Assembly (NCBI GenBank): GCA_963811225.1
Contig: CAWEQO010000011.1
Span: 124,001 to 188,000, forward strand
From: CAWEQO01 sp963811225
GTDB lineage: Bacteria > Chloroflexota > Anaerolineae > Anaerolineales > Anaerolineaceae
Direction: 5' to 3'
Length of the DNA stretch: 64,000 bases
In this document: piece by piece, positions 34,131-43,094 of the stretch
Position numbering within the stretch: position 1 is the stretch's first letter
Layout: each line of letters opens with the position of its first letter
Notes under the pieces: model-generated
Databases searched by the model: none
Told to the model about the DNA's origin: nothing
The model's input: only the letters and a program-made list of their open reading frames with translations
Position numbers and translations under genes: made by a program

Positions 34131-34327
34131 TAAGGTTTCAAAGCAGGGCTAAGAGCATCCGGAGTAGACGTTCGACAGAGGCCAGCGAACGAGGAGAACA
34201 GTCCAAGTTTACTACTTAACCCAAGTTTCTACCTTCGGATGAACTTTAACAAAAATCTACCAATACAGTTGGGGTATCCCGACCGCCAAAGATTGGAGGA
34301 ACTCATGGATACCCAAACAGTGGCTCG
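34131..34327. other. Intergenic stretch with no recognised content
   Basis: About 200 bases between the GNAT gene and the GH3 relic. No reading frame, hairpin or promoter stands out. The right part may be more decayed GH3 sequence, but no motif survives. Confidence 0.4.
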
Positions 34328-34741
34328 CTAGCCCAGGCCAAGCAGCATATTGCGATGCTTGTAGAAGGCTTCATAGCCATGCGCCTGTCCTTTTCCGCGA
34401 CTCAGCGCCTGATCCCAAGTTGCAGCCAGCGCAATTTGGGCCGGAAAAGCGGTGACGCCGGGTCCTGCTCCGGAGACAGCAGCAGGACCATCCGTGTATT
34501 GATTGACCGGCGTGCAGGTGACTTGTTCCGGATAAATGGCTTAAGGGATTCCAAAACCTCCTCCGAACACGGTTTGATCGGGATTATTTGCGGCGGGCTC
34601 AACCAGCCAGCGCATCTTCTGTTCGAGCGTGTTAGCATCTAACAGCAGCTGTGCGCGCTCATCTGCCGATAACCACGTGTCCATCCAGGGACAGGTTCCA
34701 TCTTCCTGGGGCATAATCACCAGATTGGTTTGAGACTGCAT
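34328..34741 (-). pseudogene. Decayed N-terminal fragment of a GH3 glycosidase
   Basis: In one minus-strand frame the text starts like GH3 enzymes of this group (CPWMDTWLSADERAQLLL, LEQKMRWLVEPAANN). It is stopped by TAA at 34541-34543, then continues in the same frame with GH3 hallmarks: CTPVNQYTDGPAAV, GVTAFPAQIALAATWD and HRNMLLGLG. It ends at a TAG at 34328-34330. The catalytic Asp, the whole C-terminal domain and the 3' half of the barrel are gone. It sits directly before the LacI/rhamnosidase island, as if an older glycosidase gene was lost when the island was rearranged. Confidence 0.75.
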
Positions 34742-34781
34742 TGCAACTGGCTCTATTGTGCCTGATGAGGTAAATTCCTGC

Positions 34782-34836
34782 TTGACTCGGCAATTTGTTT
34801 ATGCTAATATCATTTTAATGGATTGACACGTGTAAG
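34782..34836 (+). promoter_or_regulatory. lacI-type regulator promoter and candidate autoregulatory operator
   Basis: TTGACT (34782-34787), 17 bases, TAATAT (34805-34810) form a good sigma-70-like promoter. Just downstream, the ACACGTGT palindrome (34826-34833) has a central CG, as in LacI-family operators, and would lie near the transcript start. Confidence 0.55.
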
Positions 34837-34902
34837 GTGAAACGAGTAAATTCATTTTTAGCAGAATCAATCGAAAAAGAGCAGTCCTTGCCAAGGAAAC
34901 GG

Positions 34903-35931
34903 ATGAAACGACCTACACAAGTTGATGTTGCGAAAAAAGCGGGGGTCTCACGGGCGACCGTTTCCTATGTGATCAATGGCTCCAACAGCGGCCGCGTGCT
35001 CATTTCCCATGAAACAAGTCAACGCGTGCTGGACGTCATCGCCGAGCTGGGCTACCAACCGGATGCGCGTGCCCAGGCTTTGCGCTCCGGGAACACCAAC
35101 ACCATCGCCTTGATTATCCCTGACCTGCGCAACCCTCATTTTGCTGAATATGCGATCGGAATCGAAGAAGAGGCAAGGACTGCCGGCTACCACGTTCTCA
35201 TCTCCAGCATCAATCTGCAGGATGCGTATGCCCTCAACATGTTTAAGGATTTATTCCGCCATCGGATCGACGGCATGATCCTGGTCAGTTCCTTTATCCT
35301 CAAATCGGAGGAGCCCCAGATCATCCTTGAACAATTACGAGAGTTTAAACTACCGATTGTCGAACTGAACGATTTATACGGATTCGATTCAGTTTCTTCC
35401 AATTACCAGCAAGCTACGCGGGAAGTAGTGGATTATTTGTTTTCACTTCACCATCGCCGGATTGGAATGGTGTATGGCGTTTACTCCCATGACCTGGCAG
35501 AAGACCGCTTGCAGCCTTATATGGACAGCCTTCGTGCCAACAATTTGTCAGTCGATCAAGATTTGCTGGTTGAATGTGGCCCCAAGATCGAGGATGGATA
35601 CCAGGCGGCCCTAAAACTGCTCCAGCTTCCCTCCCGGCCGACCGCCATTATTGCCATCAATGACCTGTTAGCCTTCGGCGTCATGCGCGCCGCTTCGGAT
35701 CTGGGGCTGAAGGTGCCCGATGATCTTTCCGTCGTCGGCTACGACGATATTACCATGTCGAATTACCTGACACCTCGCCTGACAACCGTGACGAAAGATG
35801 CGCTCCTATTGGGCCAGAAAGCGTTCTCAACCTTGCTGGCGCGCATTCAAAACCCCGATATTGCCCGCCAAAAATACTCTCACTCTGCAAAACTCATCAT
35901 CCGTGAATCAACCGGGACCGCTCCTTTTTAA
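34903..35931 (+). CDS. LacI-family transcriptional regulator
   Basis: A protein of 342 residues. The N-terminal LacI helix-turn-helix and hinge are textbook (TQVDVAKKAGVSRATVSYVI, then GYQPDARAQALRSGNTNTI), followed by a periplasmic-binding-protein-like sensor domain with VPDDLSVVGYDDITMSNYLTPRLTTV. An upstream GTG (34837) would add 22 residues. The ATG at 34903 follows AAGGAAACGG and starts at the usual position of the family. It precedes a sugar ABC importer and a GH78 rhamnosidase on the same strand and probably represses them in the absence of a rhamnoside-derived ligand. The CACGTG palindrome in its own promoter suggests autoregulation. Confidence 0.9.
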   Translation: MKRPTQVDVAKKAGVSRATVSYVINGSNSGRVLISHETSQRVLDVIAELGYQPDARAQALRSGNTNTIALIIPDLRNPHFAEYAIGIEEEARTAGYHVLISSINLQDAYALNMFKDLFRHRIDGMILVSSFILKSEEPQIILEQLREFKLPIVELNDLYGFDSVSSNYQQATREVVDYLFSLHHRRIGMVYGVYSHDLAEDRLQPYMDSLRANNLSVDQDLLVECGPKIEDGYQAALKLLQLPSRPTAIIAINDLLAFGVMRAASDLGLKVPDDLSVVGYDDITMSNYLTPRLTTVTKDALLLGQKAFSTLLARIQNPDIARQKYSHSAKLIIRESTGTAPF

Positions 35932-35973
35932 AAAGGAGCGGTCCATTTCGCTGCCGGTGGTTGAGACCGGCAG
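35915..35973 (+). terminator. Two hairpins after the lacI-type gene
   Basis: Positions 35915-35944 are a perfect 30-base palindrome (GGACCGCTCCTTTTT and its complement) that includes the stop codon of the regulator. Seven bases on, CTGCCGGT pairs with ACCGGCAG (35951-35958 with 35966-35973). The pair probably separates the regulator from the transporter operon. The rest of the gap to 36138 shows ATTATAACC twice (near 36090-36110) but no clear promoter. Confidence 0.65.
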
Positions 35974-36138
35974 CTTCAAACCCAACATGTACACCTACTC
36001 TGGACTGAAACCGCTGCGTGCAGGTATTCAGAATTTTCAGGAAAAGGAGCACTGCTTATGGCTTGATGAAATGAACCGCATCCCCCATTATAACCGAATT
36101 AGATTATAACCATTTTCAGAAACTCAATGGAGGAGTAA

Positions 36139-37545
36139 ATGAAAACGCGTGCATCGCTCATTCGTTGGATGAGCCTGTTATTCATCTTTGGCCTGCTGAT
36201 CTCGGCCTGCGCACCAGCTGCCGCACCTACGAATCCACCCGCGGCCCCCACGGCTGCCCAACAGGAGGCGCCCACCACCGCTCCTGCGGCGACGACTGCC
36301 CCAGCAGCGACCGATACCAGCGCTCCTGCCCCTGAAGCCGCCCCAGTGACAATTAGTCTCCTCGGGTCCCCAAATCAGAACGATGAGGTGATGATCGAGG
36401 CGCTTACGAATGCGTACACCGCTCTGCATCCAAATGTGAAATTCGAAATCGAAATTGGGATGGCGGGTACCGAAGGCGACAACTTGGTCAAGACCCGCCT
36501 CGCGACCGGTGAAATGAACGACATCTTCTACTACAACTCCGGCTCTCTGCTCCAGGCTCTGCATCCCGCGGAGTCGCTCGTCGATCTGATGGACCAACCG
36601 TTCATGGCGAATGTTGTTGACTCATTCAAGCCCACCGTGTCGCAGAATGGGCAGGTCTTTGGCGTACCGGTCGGTTACGCAAGCGCCGGGGGCATTCTGT
36701 ACAACAAGAAGGTTTTCGATCAGGTCGGGATCGGCGTTCCCAAATCATGGGCTGAGTTCGAAGCCAATAACGAGAAGCTGTTGGCCGCTGGCATCCCGCC
36801 GGTCATCCAGACCTACGGAGACACCTGGACCGCTCAATTGTTCGTGCTGTCCGATTTCTACAACGTCGCGCAGGCGAACCCCAATTTCGCTGAAGAATAT
36901 ACGGCCAATCAGGCGAAATACGCAAACACCCCAGCCGCTATGGCAGGTTTTCAACACCTGCAAGAAGGTTTTGAGAAGGGCTGGTACGAGAAGGACTTCG
37001 CTACCACCAAATTCGAGCAGGGCTTACAGATGCTCGCAAATGGGGAAGCCGCTCAATACCCCATGCTAACCCAGGTGATGCCGACCATCGAGACGAACTA
37101 TCCTGACAAGGTGAACGACATCGGCTTCTTCGCTCAGCCCGGCACCGATGCTGCCCAGAACGGGGCTACCGTTTGGATGCCGTTAGCTTTCTACGTCCCA
37201 AAGACCAGCAAGCACATTCCCGAAGCGATGGATTTCCTGGCATTCGTCGCCTCAACGGCCGGCACGGATGCAATCTCGGCCATGGTGAAGCCGGCAGGAC
37301 CGTATCTCATCAAAGACGCTAAACTCCCAAGTGACGTCTATCCGTTCGTAAAAGATCTGAATGGGTATATCAACTCCGGAAATTCTTACCCCGCGCTCGA
37401 GTTCCTGTCACCGATCAAAGGACCCAGCCTCGAGCAGATTTGCGTTGCGGTTGGTACCGGCCAGATGACGCCCGAGGAAGCCGCTACGGCCTACGACCAG
37501 GATGTTGAGAAACAAGCCCAGCAGCTCGGCCTGCCCGGCTGGTAG
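36139..37545 (+). CDS. Sugar ABC transporter substrate-binding lipoprotein (family 1)
   Basis: A protein of 468 residues. The signal peptide has a lipobox (LLFIFGLLISAC, Cys24), so it is anchored to the outer face of the membrane. A low-complexity Ala/Pro/Thr linker (about 25-70) is followed by the family-1 solute-binding domain, with VTISLLGSPNQ, FGVPVGYASAGGILYNKKVF and EAMDFLAFVAST. Such proteins deliver oligosaccharides to MalF/MalG-type permeases. The start follows GGAGGAGTAA. It is placed between a LacI regulator and a GH78 enzyme, so a rhamnosyl oligosaccharide or glycoside is the likely ligand (inference). Confidence 0.92.
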   Translation: MKTRASLIRWMSLLFIFGLLISACAPAAAPTNPPAAPTAAQQEAPTTAPAATTAPAATDTSAPAPEAAPVTISLLGSPNQNDEVMIEALTNAYTALHPNVKFEIEIGMAGTEGDNLVKTRLATGEMNDIFYYNSGSLLQALHPAESLVDLMDQPFMANVVDSFKPTVSQNGQVFGVPVGYASAGGILYNKKVFDQVGIGVPKSWAEFEANNEKLLAAGIPPVIQTYGDTWTAQLFVLSDFYNVAQANPNFAEEYTANQAKYANTPAAMAGFQHLQEGFEKGWYEKDFATTKFEQGLQMLANGEAAQYPMLTQVMPTIETNYPDKVNDIGFFAQPGTDAAQNGATVWMPLAFYVPKTSKHIPEAMDFLAFVASTAGTDAISAMVKPAGPYLIKDAKLPSDVYPFVKDLNGYINSGNSYPALEFLSPIKGPSLEQICVAVGTGQMTPEEAATAYDQDVEKQAQQLGLPGW

Positions 37546-37578
37546 TTCAAGGGTTATCCAGTTCACAAACCAATGATG

Positions 37579-37610
37579 CTGGGGGCCGGAGAAAGTTAGC
37601 CGGCCCCCAG
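37579..37610 (+). terminator. GC-rich intra-operon hairpin after the binding-protein gene
   Basis: CTGGGGGCCGG pairs with CCGGCCCCCAG across 10 bases, with no T-run. At this spot, as in malE-malF operons, such stems stabilise the upstream mRNA or partly terminate, giving more binding protein than permease. Confidence 0.7.
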
Positions 37611-37628
37611 ACATAACGGGAGGCGTCT

Positions 37629-38561
37629 ATGGAGTCTACAGCGGTCAAGGTCCAAAAGAAGGAGAAACGTCGACCGGGCAGTCTGCTGCACGAAGCGCGA
37701 CCACGCGCTGTCTTGCGGACATACCCGTATTCGTTTTACATACCGGCGGCGCTGGTATTCTTCATCTTCTTCATCGTGCCAACAGCGATGGCGTTTTACT
37801 TCAGCCTGACGCGCTGGTCGCTGTTCGACGCGACCTTTATCGGGTTCAAGAACTACCAGACTTTCCTGACCGATCCTCAGCTGATGGGCGGGCTCAAAAA
37901 CACGATCATCTACGCCATCATGACCAGCGGGCTCAAGGTCGTCATCTCGCTGCCGCTGGCCGTGCTGCTGACCTCCAGCATCCGGCTCAAAGGATTTTTG
38001 CGTAGCATGATCTTCTTCCCGGTGCTGGTGAGTACCGTGGCGGTGGGTATCACCTTTGCCGCGCTGATGCAGCCCTCTATCGGTGTGATTAACACGGCTC
38101 TGAGTTCAGTCGGCCTGCCGGCGCCAGATTGGTTGGGCAACCCAAAGCTGGCACTGTACTCGGTGGCGCTGGTCGACGTTTGGAAAGGTATCGGCATCGC
38201 AATGGTGCTGTTTATCGCGGGCATTCTTTCGATCCCTGAGGAATACTTCGACGCGGCCCGGCTGGAAGGCGGCTCGTGGGTGAAATTCTGGAATGTCACC
38301 GTCCCGCTGATGCGCAACACAACTTTTACGGTGATCCTGCTCTCGTTCATCGGCGGTCTGCGCACCTTCGATCTAATCTGGACCATGACCAGGGGCGGGC
38401 CTGGCTTCGCCTCGGACGTGCTGACCTCAGTGATCTATAAGGAGTACCAGGCGGGCTTCTATGGCCTCTCGACCGCCGGTAACGTGGTGCTGTTCATTCT
38501 CGTCACGGCCATCGTATACCCGCTGATGCGCTTCTTCAACCGGAGGGAGATTGAGCTATGA
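37629..38561 (+). CDS. Sugar ABC transporter permease, MalF/UgpA type
   Basis: A protein of 310 residues with six membrane helices. The cytosolic EAA loop is visible (EYFDAARLEGGSWVKFWNVTVPLM), which docks the ATPase. The basic N-terminal tail (about 1-35) precedes TM1 (YIPAALVFFIFFIVPTAMAF). It overlaps the second permease gene by 4 bases (ATGA). No ATPase gene follows, so the pair probably uses a shared MsmX/UgpC-like ATPase encoded elsewhere. Confidence 0.93.
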   Translation: MESTAVKVQKKEKRRPGSLLHEARPRAVLRTYPYSFYIPAALVFFIFFIVPTAMAFYFSLTRWSLFDATFIGFKNYQTFLTDPQLMGGLKNTIIYAIMTSGLKVVISLPLAVLLTSSIRLKGFLRSMIFFPVLVSTVAVGITFAALMQPSIGVINTALSSVGLPAPDWLGNPKLALYSVALVDVWKGIGIAMVLFIAGILSIPEEYFDAARLEGGSWVKFWNVTVPLMRNTTFTVILLSFIGGLRTFDLIWTMTRGGPGFASDVLTSVIYKEYQAGFYGLSTAGNVVLFILVTAIVYPLMRFFNRREIEL

Positions 38562-39394
38562 GCCTCGCAAAATTTATTAAACAAAACTGGCTCGATGCGG
38601 CTGCGTTCATTGTCATTGGCGTGATCTTCGGTGTTCCATTCCTGTTCATCCTGCTGACTGCCTCGAAGACTCAGGCGGAAGCGGGACTATTTAAATTCAG
38701 CCTTCCGAGTCAGGTTCAGTTGTTCCAGAACATTCACGACGTGCTAGTGTTCGGCGACAACCGCATGTTCCGGGCGCTTTGGAACAGCACTTTGCTGACC
38801 GTATTTTCAGTGGCGCTGATCGTACTGCTCTCGGCACTGGTGGCTTATGTGCTGCAGCGTCGGCGCGATCGGGTGTCCGACTTCGTCAGTGCGATCATGC
38901 TTTCGGGGCTGATCATTCCACCCGCCGTGGTTCCAACCATCTTCCTGCTGCAAGGGCTGCATATTTACAAGTCCCTGTTCGGCCTGATCATGGTGGAAGT
39001 GGCCTTCGGCATGCCTTTCTCCATCCTGGTGTTTCGCACCTTCATGAGCTCGATCCCTGCAGAAATTGACGAGGCTGCCATCATGGATGGAGCATCGCCT
39101 TTGCAAGTCTTCTTCTCTGTCGTCTTGCCGCTGCTTCGCCCGGCCATCATCTCAGTGATTGTGGTTCAATCGGTGGTCATCTACAACGATTTTGTCAACC
39201 CATTGTACTTCCTGCCCGGCTCGCAGAACGTCACCGCACAGCTGACCCTGTACAGCTTTATGAGCCAGTTCAACTCGCAGTGGAATCTGCTTTTCGCCGA
39301 CGTGATCGTCATCACCATCCCGCCGCTGATTATGTTCATGTTCTTCCAGCGGCAGATCGTGGCGGGCATGACCGCCGGCGCAATCAAGGGCTAA
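38558..39394 (+). CDS. Sugar ABC transporter permease, MalG/UgpE type
   Basis: A protein of 278 residues, six membrane helices, partner of the preceding permease. The EAA loop is EIDEAAIMDGASPLQVFFSV. The C-terminus GMTAGAIKG is the family's usual end. The start ATG lies in the ATGA overlap with the first permease. Co-transcribed with the GH78 enzyme 40 bases downstream. Confidence 0.93.
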   Translation: MSLAKFIKQNWLDAAAFIVIGVIFGVPFLFILLTASKTQAEAGLFKFSLPSQVQLFQNIHDVLVFGDNRMFRALWNSTLLTVFSVALIVLLSALVAYVLQRRRDRVSDFVSAIMLSGLIIPPAVVPTIFLLQGLHIYKSLFGLIMVEVAFGMPFSILVFRTFMSSIPAEIDEAAIMDGASPLQVFFSVVLPLLRPAIISVIVVQSVVIYNDFVNPLYFLPGSQNVTAQLTLYSFMSQFNSQWNLLFADVIVITIPPLIMFMFFQRQIVAGMTAGAIKG

Positions 39395-39434
39395 ACCTAC
39401 TTGCAACGCATTCATTCTCCAGGAGATCCTTAAC

Positions 39435-42209
39435 GTGACTGAGCAAGCATTGGTTAATTCTCTAACTTGTGAATATCAAACGAATCCACTCGGCATCGAC
39501 CGAACAGCGCCGCGCCTGAGCTGGCGCATGCAAACGGACCGGCAAGGAGCGCATCAGGCGGCCTATCGCATCATGGCGGCCGGAAGTCCGAGCCTGCTCC
39601 AACCTGGCCAAGCTGACCTTTGGGACAGCGGCAAGGTGCAGTCCGACCAATCGGTGCTCGTCCTCTACGCGGGCGAAAAGCTGCAGTCCCGCCGGCGGGT
39701 GTACTGGAAGGTGATTGTTTGGGATGAGACCGGCCAGGCGGCTGAGAGCGACGCAGCCTGGTTCGAGATGGGTCTTTTGAAGCGCAGCGACTGGGAAGCG
39801 CGCTGGATCGGCGCAGCCCTGGTCGGCGGGCCGCGCAGCACCATCCCTGCGCCCTATCTGCGCAAGGGCTTCCAGCTTTCGGGTGAGGTTCAAGCGGCGC
39901 GCCTGTACGTGACCGCCCTGGGCCTATATAACTGCAGCATCAATGGCCAGGCGGTTGGCGACCGGGTGTTCGCACCCGGCTGGACCGATTACCACAAGCG
40001 CGTCCAATATCAGGTTTATGATGTCACCGATCTGCTGCAGCAGGGTGAGAATGTGGTGGGAGCAGTGTTAGGCGACGGTTGGGCGGTCGGGCACCTTGCC
40101 TGGAGCAACCGCCAATTTTACGCCGACCGTCCGCGCCTGTTTGCCCAACTCGAAGTGACTCTCCGGGATGGCAAAACCGTGACGATTGCAACCGACCAAA
40201 CCTGGAAGTACCAGTTCGGACCGCTCCTGCACAACGACTTGCTGATGGGCGAAGCCTATGACGCCCGCCTGGAGATGCCGGGTTGGAATCAGCCAGTCTT
40301 CGACGACCACAGTTGGTATCCGGTAAAGCTGTTTGAAGACTCAGACGCCGAGCTGGTGGCGACCAATGGGCCGGCGGTGCGCCGGATCGAGAAGCTAACC
40401 CCGGTTAGCGACCCGGTGAACAAGAGCGACGTCGAGAAGACGCGCTACATCTTCGACCTCGGTCAGAACATGGTCGGGCGGGTGCGTTTCACCGGCAGCG
40501 CCCCGGCCGGGACCACCATTACCTTGCGCTTTGCTGAAGTCTTGCAGCCTAACGGTAACCTGTACACTGAGAATTTGCGTACCGCGAAAGCCACCGACTA
40601 CTACACTTTCAAGGGCGAAGGCGTCGAAACCTGGGAGCCAGCTTTTACCTTCCACGGTTTTCGCTATGTGGAACTGAAAGACTACCCCGGCCCAGCCACC
40701 CGCGACACCATTACCGGTGTGGTGCTGCATTCGGCAATGCAGCCGACCGGCAGCTTTACATGCTCGGATCCGCTCCTCAATCAACTGCAGAGCAACATCA
40801 CCTGGGGCCAGAAAGGCAACTTCGTGGATATCCCCACCGACTGCCCACAGCGTGACGAGCGCCTGGGCTGGACGGGCGATATCCAGGTCTTCTCTCGCAC
40901 GGCTGCCTTCAATTTCAATATCGCTGGGTTTATGGACAAGTGGCTGCAAGACCTGCGGGATGCCCAAACCGAGACAGGCAGCGTGCCACCCATCGTCCCC
41001 AACATCAACGGCCTGTTCATGGACGACGGCGGCCCGGCCTGGGCGGATGCCGCCATCATCTGCCCGTGGACGCTTTACCTGACTTACGGTGATCGGCGCT
41101 TCCTGGAAACATCCTACGAGTCGATGGAGCGGTTCATGCAATTCCTGGTCGAAGCGAGCCCCGGCTGCATCCGCTGCTCCCCAGAATACGAAGGCTGGCC
41201 GGGCTTCGGCGATTGGCTTTCGATCAACGCTCCCACCCCGCGCGACCTGATCGGTACGGCCTTCTTAGCCTACGATGCCGGGTTGATGGCAGATATTGCG
41301 ACGACGATGGGGAAGACTGCCGACGCCGCCCGGTACCGCCGGCTGCGGGAAGAGGTCGAGCAGGCGTTTGCGGGCCGCTTCTTAAAAGGCAGCGCCGTCA
41401 CTTCTGACAACGTGCCGACCTCGGATGCGCGCGCCCGCATGGACTGGGCCGACGCAGTCTCAAATGGAAACCTGAAGGCGCAGGACTTTGGAGATATCAT
41501 CTCAGAAGTTTTCAACACCAACTTATTCACCCCCACCCAAACCGCCTATGTCGTGGCCTTGCACTTTGACCTGCTGCCTGAGGAGATGCGGCCACAGGCG
41601 GTCGCCGAGCTTGTTGCGGATATCGAGCGACGCGGCAGCCACTTGTCGACAGGCTTCGTGGGCGCGCCCTACCTGCCGCATGTGCTCAGCCAGAACGGGG
41701 GGCTCGATATCGCCTATGCACTTCTCAATCAGAAGACCTGGCCCTCCTGGCTGTACCCGGTCACGCAAGGCGCAACCACCATCTGGGAGCGCTGGGACGG
41801 CTGGACGGAAGAGAGCGGATTCCAGGACCCCGGTATGAACTCCTTCAACCACTACGCCTACGGCTCGATCGGCGCCTGGCTGTACAATACGGCTGCGGGC
41901 ATCGAGATCGACCCGCAGCAGCCGGGCTACAAGCACGCCATCTTGCGCCCGCAGCCGGGTGGGAAACTGACGGAAGTCAGTGCGAAGCTGGATACACTGT
42001 ACGGCGAGCTGGTCTCCCACTGGAAGCAGAGCGAAGATGCGTTTGAATGGATGGTAATCGTTCCCCCTAACACCAATGCGACGGTTTATCTGCCGGTCGA
42101 AGTAGGCAGCAAAATCGTAATGAATGGGCAAGAAGTGGATGGGGTCGTTCAGGAGGTTGCGGCAGGAACCTATAGGTTTCTTGCAATACATAATCAGCGC
42201 GGAGAATAA
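39435..42209 (+). CDS. Alpha-L-rhamnosidase, glycoside hydrolase family 78
   Basis: A protein of 924 residues, the full GH78 length, with no signal peptide, so it acts in the cytosol on imported rhamnosides. Domain order: Ig-like N-domain (about 10-100), Bac_rhamnosid_N beta domain (about 125-300), concanavalin-like domain (about 310-420), (alpha/alpha)6 barrel (about 425-780) and C-terminal beta domain. The catalytic-acid region DIPTDCPQRDERLGWTGD is intact, and the later general-base Glu lies in TTIWERWDGW. The start is GTG behind CAGGAGATCC. It is the last gene of the importer operon, so the operon imports and cleaves rhamnosides in one unit. Confidence 0.94.
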   Translation: MTEQALVNSLTCEYQTNPLGIDRTAPRLSWRMQTDRQGAHQAAYRIMAAGSPSLLQPGQADLWDSGKVQSDQSVLVLYAGEKLQSRRRVYWKVIVWDETGQAAESDAAWFEMGLLKRSDWEARWIGAALVGGPRSTIPAPYLRKGFQLSGEVQAARLYVTALGLYNCSINGQAVGDRVFAPGWTDYHKRVQYQVYDVTDLLQQGENVVGAVLGDGWAVGHLAWSNRQFYADRPRLFAQLEVTLRDGKTVTIATDQTWKYQFGPLLHNDLLMGEAYDARLEMPGWNQPVFDDHSWYPVKLFEDSDAELVATNGPAVRRIEKLTPVSDPVNKSDVEKTRYIFDLGQNMVGRVRFTGSAPAGTTITLRFAEVLQPNGNLYTENLRTAKATDYYTFKGEGVETWEPAFTFHGFRYVELKDYPGPATRDTITGVVLHSAMQPTGSFTCSDPLLNQLQSNITWGQKGNFVDIPTDCPQRDERLGWTGDIQVFSRTAAFNFNIAGFMDKWLQDLRDAQTETGSVPPIVPNINGLFMDDGGPAWADAAIICPWTLYLTYGDRRFLETSYESMERFMQFLVEASPGCIRCSPEYEGWPGFGDWLSINAPTPRDLIGTAFLAYDAGLMADIATTMGKTADAARYRRLREEVEQAFAGRFLKGSAVTSDNVPTSDARARMDWADAVSNGNLKAQDFGDIISEVFNTNLFTPTQTAYVVALHFDLLPEEMRPQAVAELVADIERRGSHLSTGFVGAPYLPHVLSQNGGLDIAYALLNQKTWPSWLYPVTQGATTIWERWDGWTEESGFQDPGMNSFNHYAYGSIGAWLYNTAAGIEIDPQQPGYKHAILRPQPGGKLTEVSAKLDTLYGELVSHWKQSEDAFEWMVIVPPNTNATVYLPVEVGSKIVMNGQEVDGVVQEVAAGTYRFLAIHNQRGE

Positions 42210-42290
42210 AATTTTAAAGTTAGCCCCTCCATTGCGTGAGTTACAGTCCGATCAACACCTCGATATTCGTTAAATCCAATGTGCGTAGCT

Positions 42291-42331
42291 TGGGTTAATT
42301 AACCCATTCAAGTACCCATCCAAGCGCTTGG
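42291..42331. repeat. Two short palindromes between GH78 and the hydroxylase gene
   Basis: TGGGTTAATTAACCCA (42291-42306) and CCAAGCGCTTGG (42320-42331) lie side by side. They may form the converging terminators, but T-runs are weak. Confidence 0.45.
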
Positions 42332-42335
42332 GTTG

Positions 42336-42980
42336 TCAATCGTTCGGCAGAGTACCGTACACCCAGTCCCAGAATGGGGAACTGACCCCAAAGCGCAGGT
42401 CGGGCGTCTTGTAGTGATGCAGCATGTGATGGCGCTTGAGGAAACGGAAATACCGGCCGCGGCGCATGGGGAAGTGATGGGTAGCGTAGTGCGCCAGGTC
42501 GTAGATCAGGTAGCCGAGGGCGAAGCCGGAAAGCAGCGGCCCGACCCAATGCAGCTGGCCCAGCAAGCGGCCGACAAGCAGGTAGAAGAGCAGCAGGAAG
42601 AACGCGCCCAGCGGCAGGCTGACGGCGGGCGGCATCACCAGGCGGGTCTTCATGCGCGGCTGGATATGGTGCACACCGTGGAAGAGGAAGATAATGCGAT
42701 CCTGGAAGGGGGTTTTGGGGTGGAAGTGGAAGAAAAAGCGGTGGATGTTATATTCCACGAAGGTCCACACGAACAGGCCGAGCAGAAATGCCGCCGGCAG
42801 ATAGGCCAGCCCGGAGCCTGCCGGGCGGACCTGATAGCCCCAGAGATACGAGTAGACGATGATCGGCGTCCAGAGAACAATGATAACGACCGGGTGAACG
42901 TGCGTAAAGAACTCCAGAAAATCGGACTCGAATAGTCGAATCGGAATTTCGCTGTGATTGATTTCAATTTTTTCATTCAT
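42336..42980 (-). CDS. Fatty acid hydroxylase superfamily membrane protein (FA 2-hydroxylase-like)
   Basis: A protein of 214 residues, integral membrane di-iron enzyme. The histidine boxes are present in order: H-x3-H in VEYNIHRFFFHFH, H-x2-HH in FHGVHHIQP, H-x3-HH in HYATHHF and H-x2-HH in KRHHMLHHYK. The text between the first boxes (HPKTPFQDRIIFLFHGVHH) resembles the yeast Scs7/FA2H ceramide 2-hydroxylases rather than sterol desaturases. It needs O2, which is unexpected beside a tungsten AOR. The start ATG follows CTGGAGGTGACC. It probably modifies membrane lipids; the lipid is unknown. Confidence 0.88.
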   Translation of the reverse strand: MNEKIEINHSEIPIRLFESDFLEFFTHVHPVVIIVLWTPIIVYSYLWGYQVRPAGSGLAYLPAAFLLGLFVWTFVEYNIHRFFFHFHPKTPFQDRIIFLFHGVHHIQPRMKTRLVMPPAVSLPLGAFFLLLFYLLVGRLLGQLHWVGPLLSGFALGYLIYDLAHYATHHFPMRRGRYFRFLKRHHMLHHYKTPDLRFGVSSPFWDWVYGTLPND

Positions 42981-42998
42981 TGGTCACCTCCAGAGATT

Positions 42999-43045
42999 AA
43001 ACACTACACAATTCGGATAGTTTCTATCCGAATTGTGTAGTGTTT
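42999..43045. terminator. Perfect 22-bp hairpin between tandem minus-strand genes
   Basis: The arms 42999-43020 and 43024-43045 (core ACTACACAATTCGGATAG) are exact complements with a 3-base loop and AAA/TTT ends. It lies downstream of the TauE gene and immediately upstream of the hydroxylase gene. Confidence 0.75.
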
Positions 43046-43094
43046 CTATCAGGGTCCAGGCAGGATAACGCCGGAGGTTCGTCCGTGAAGGGGT

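Noticed and set aside
34355..34642. Plus-strand small gene over the GH3 relic
   Set aside because: No ribosome site or recognisable protein text; the opposite strand carries GH3 motifs on both sides of a stop codon.
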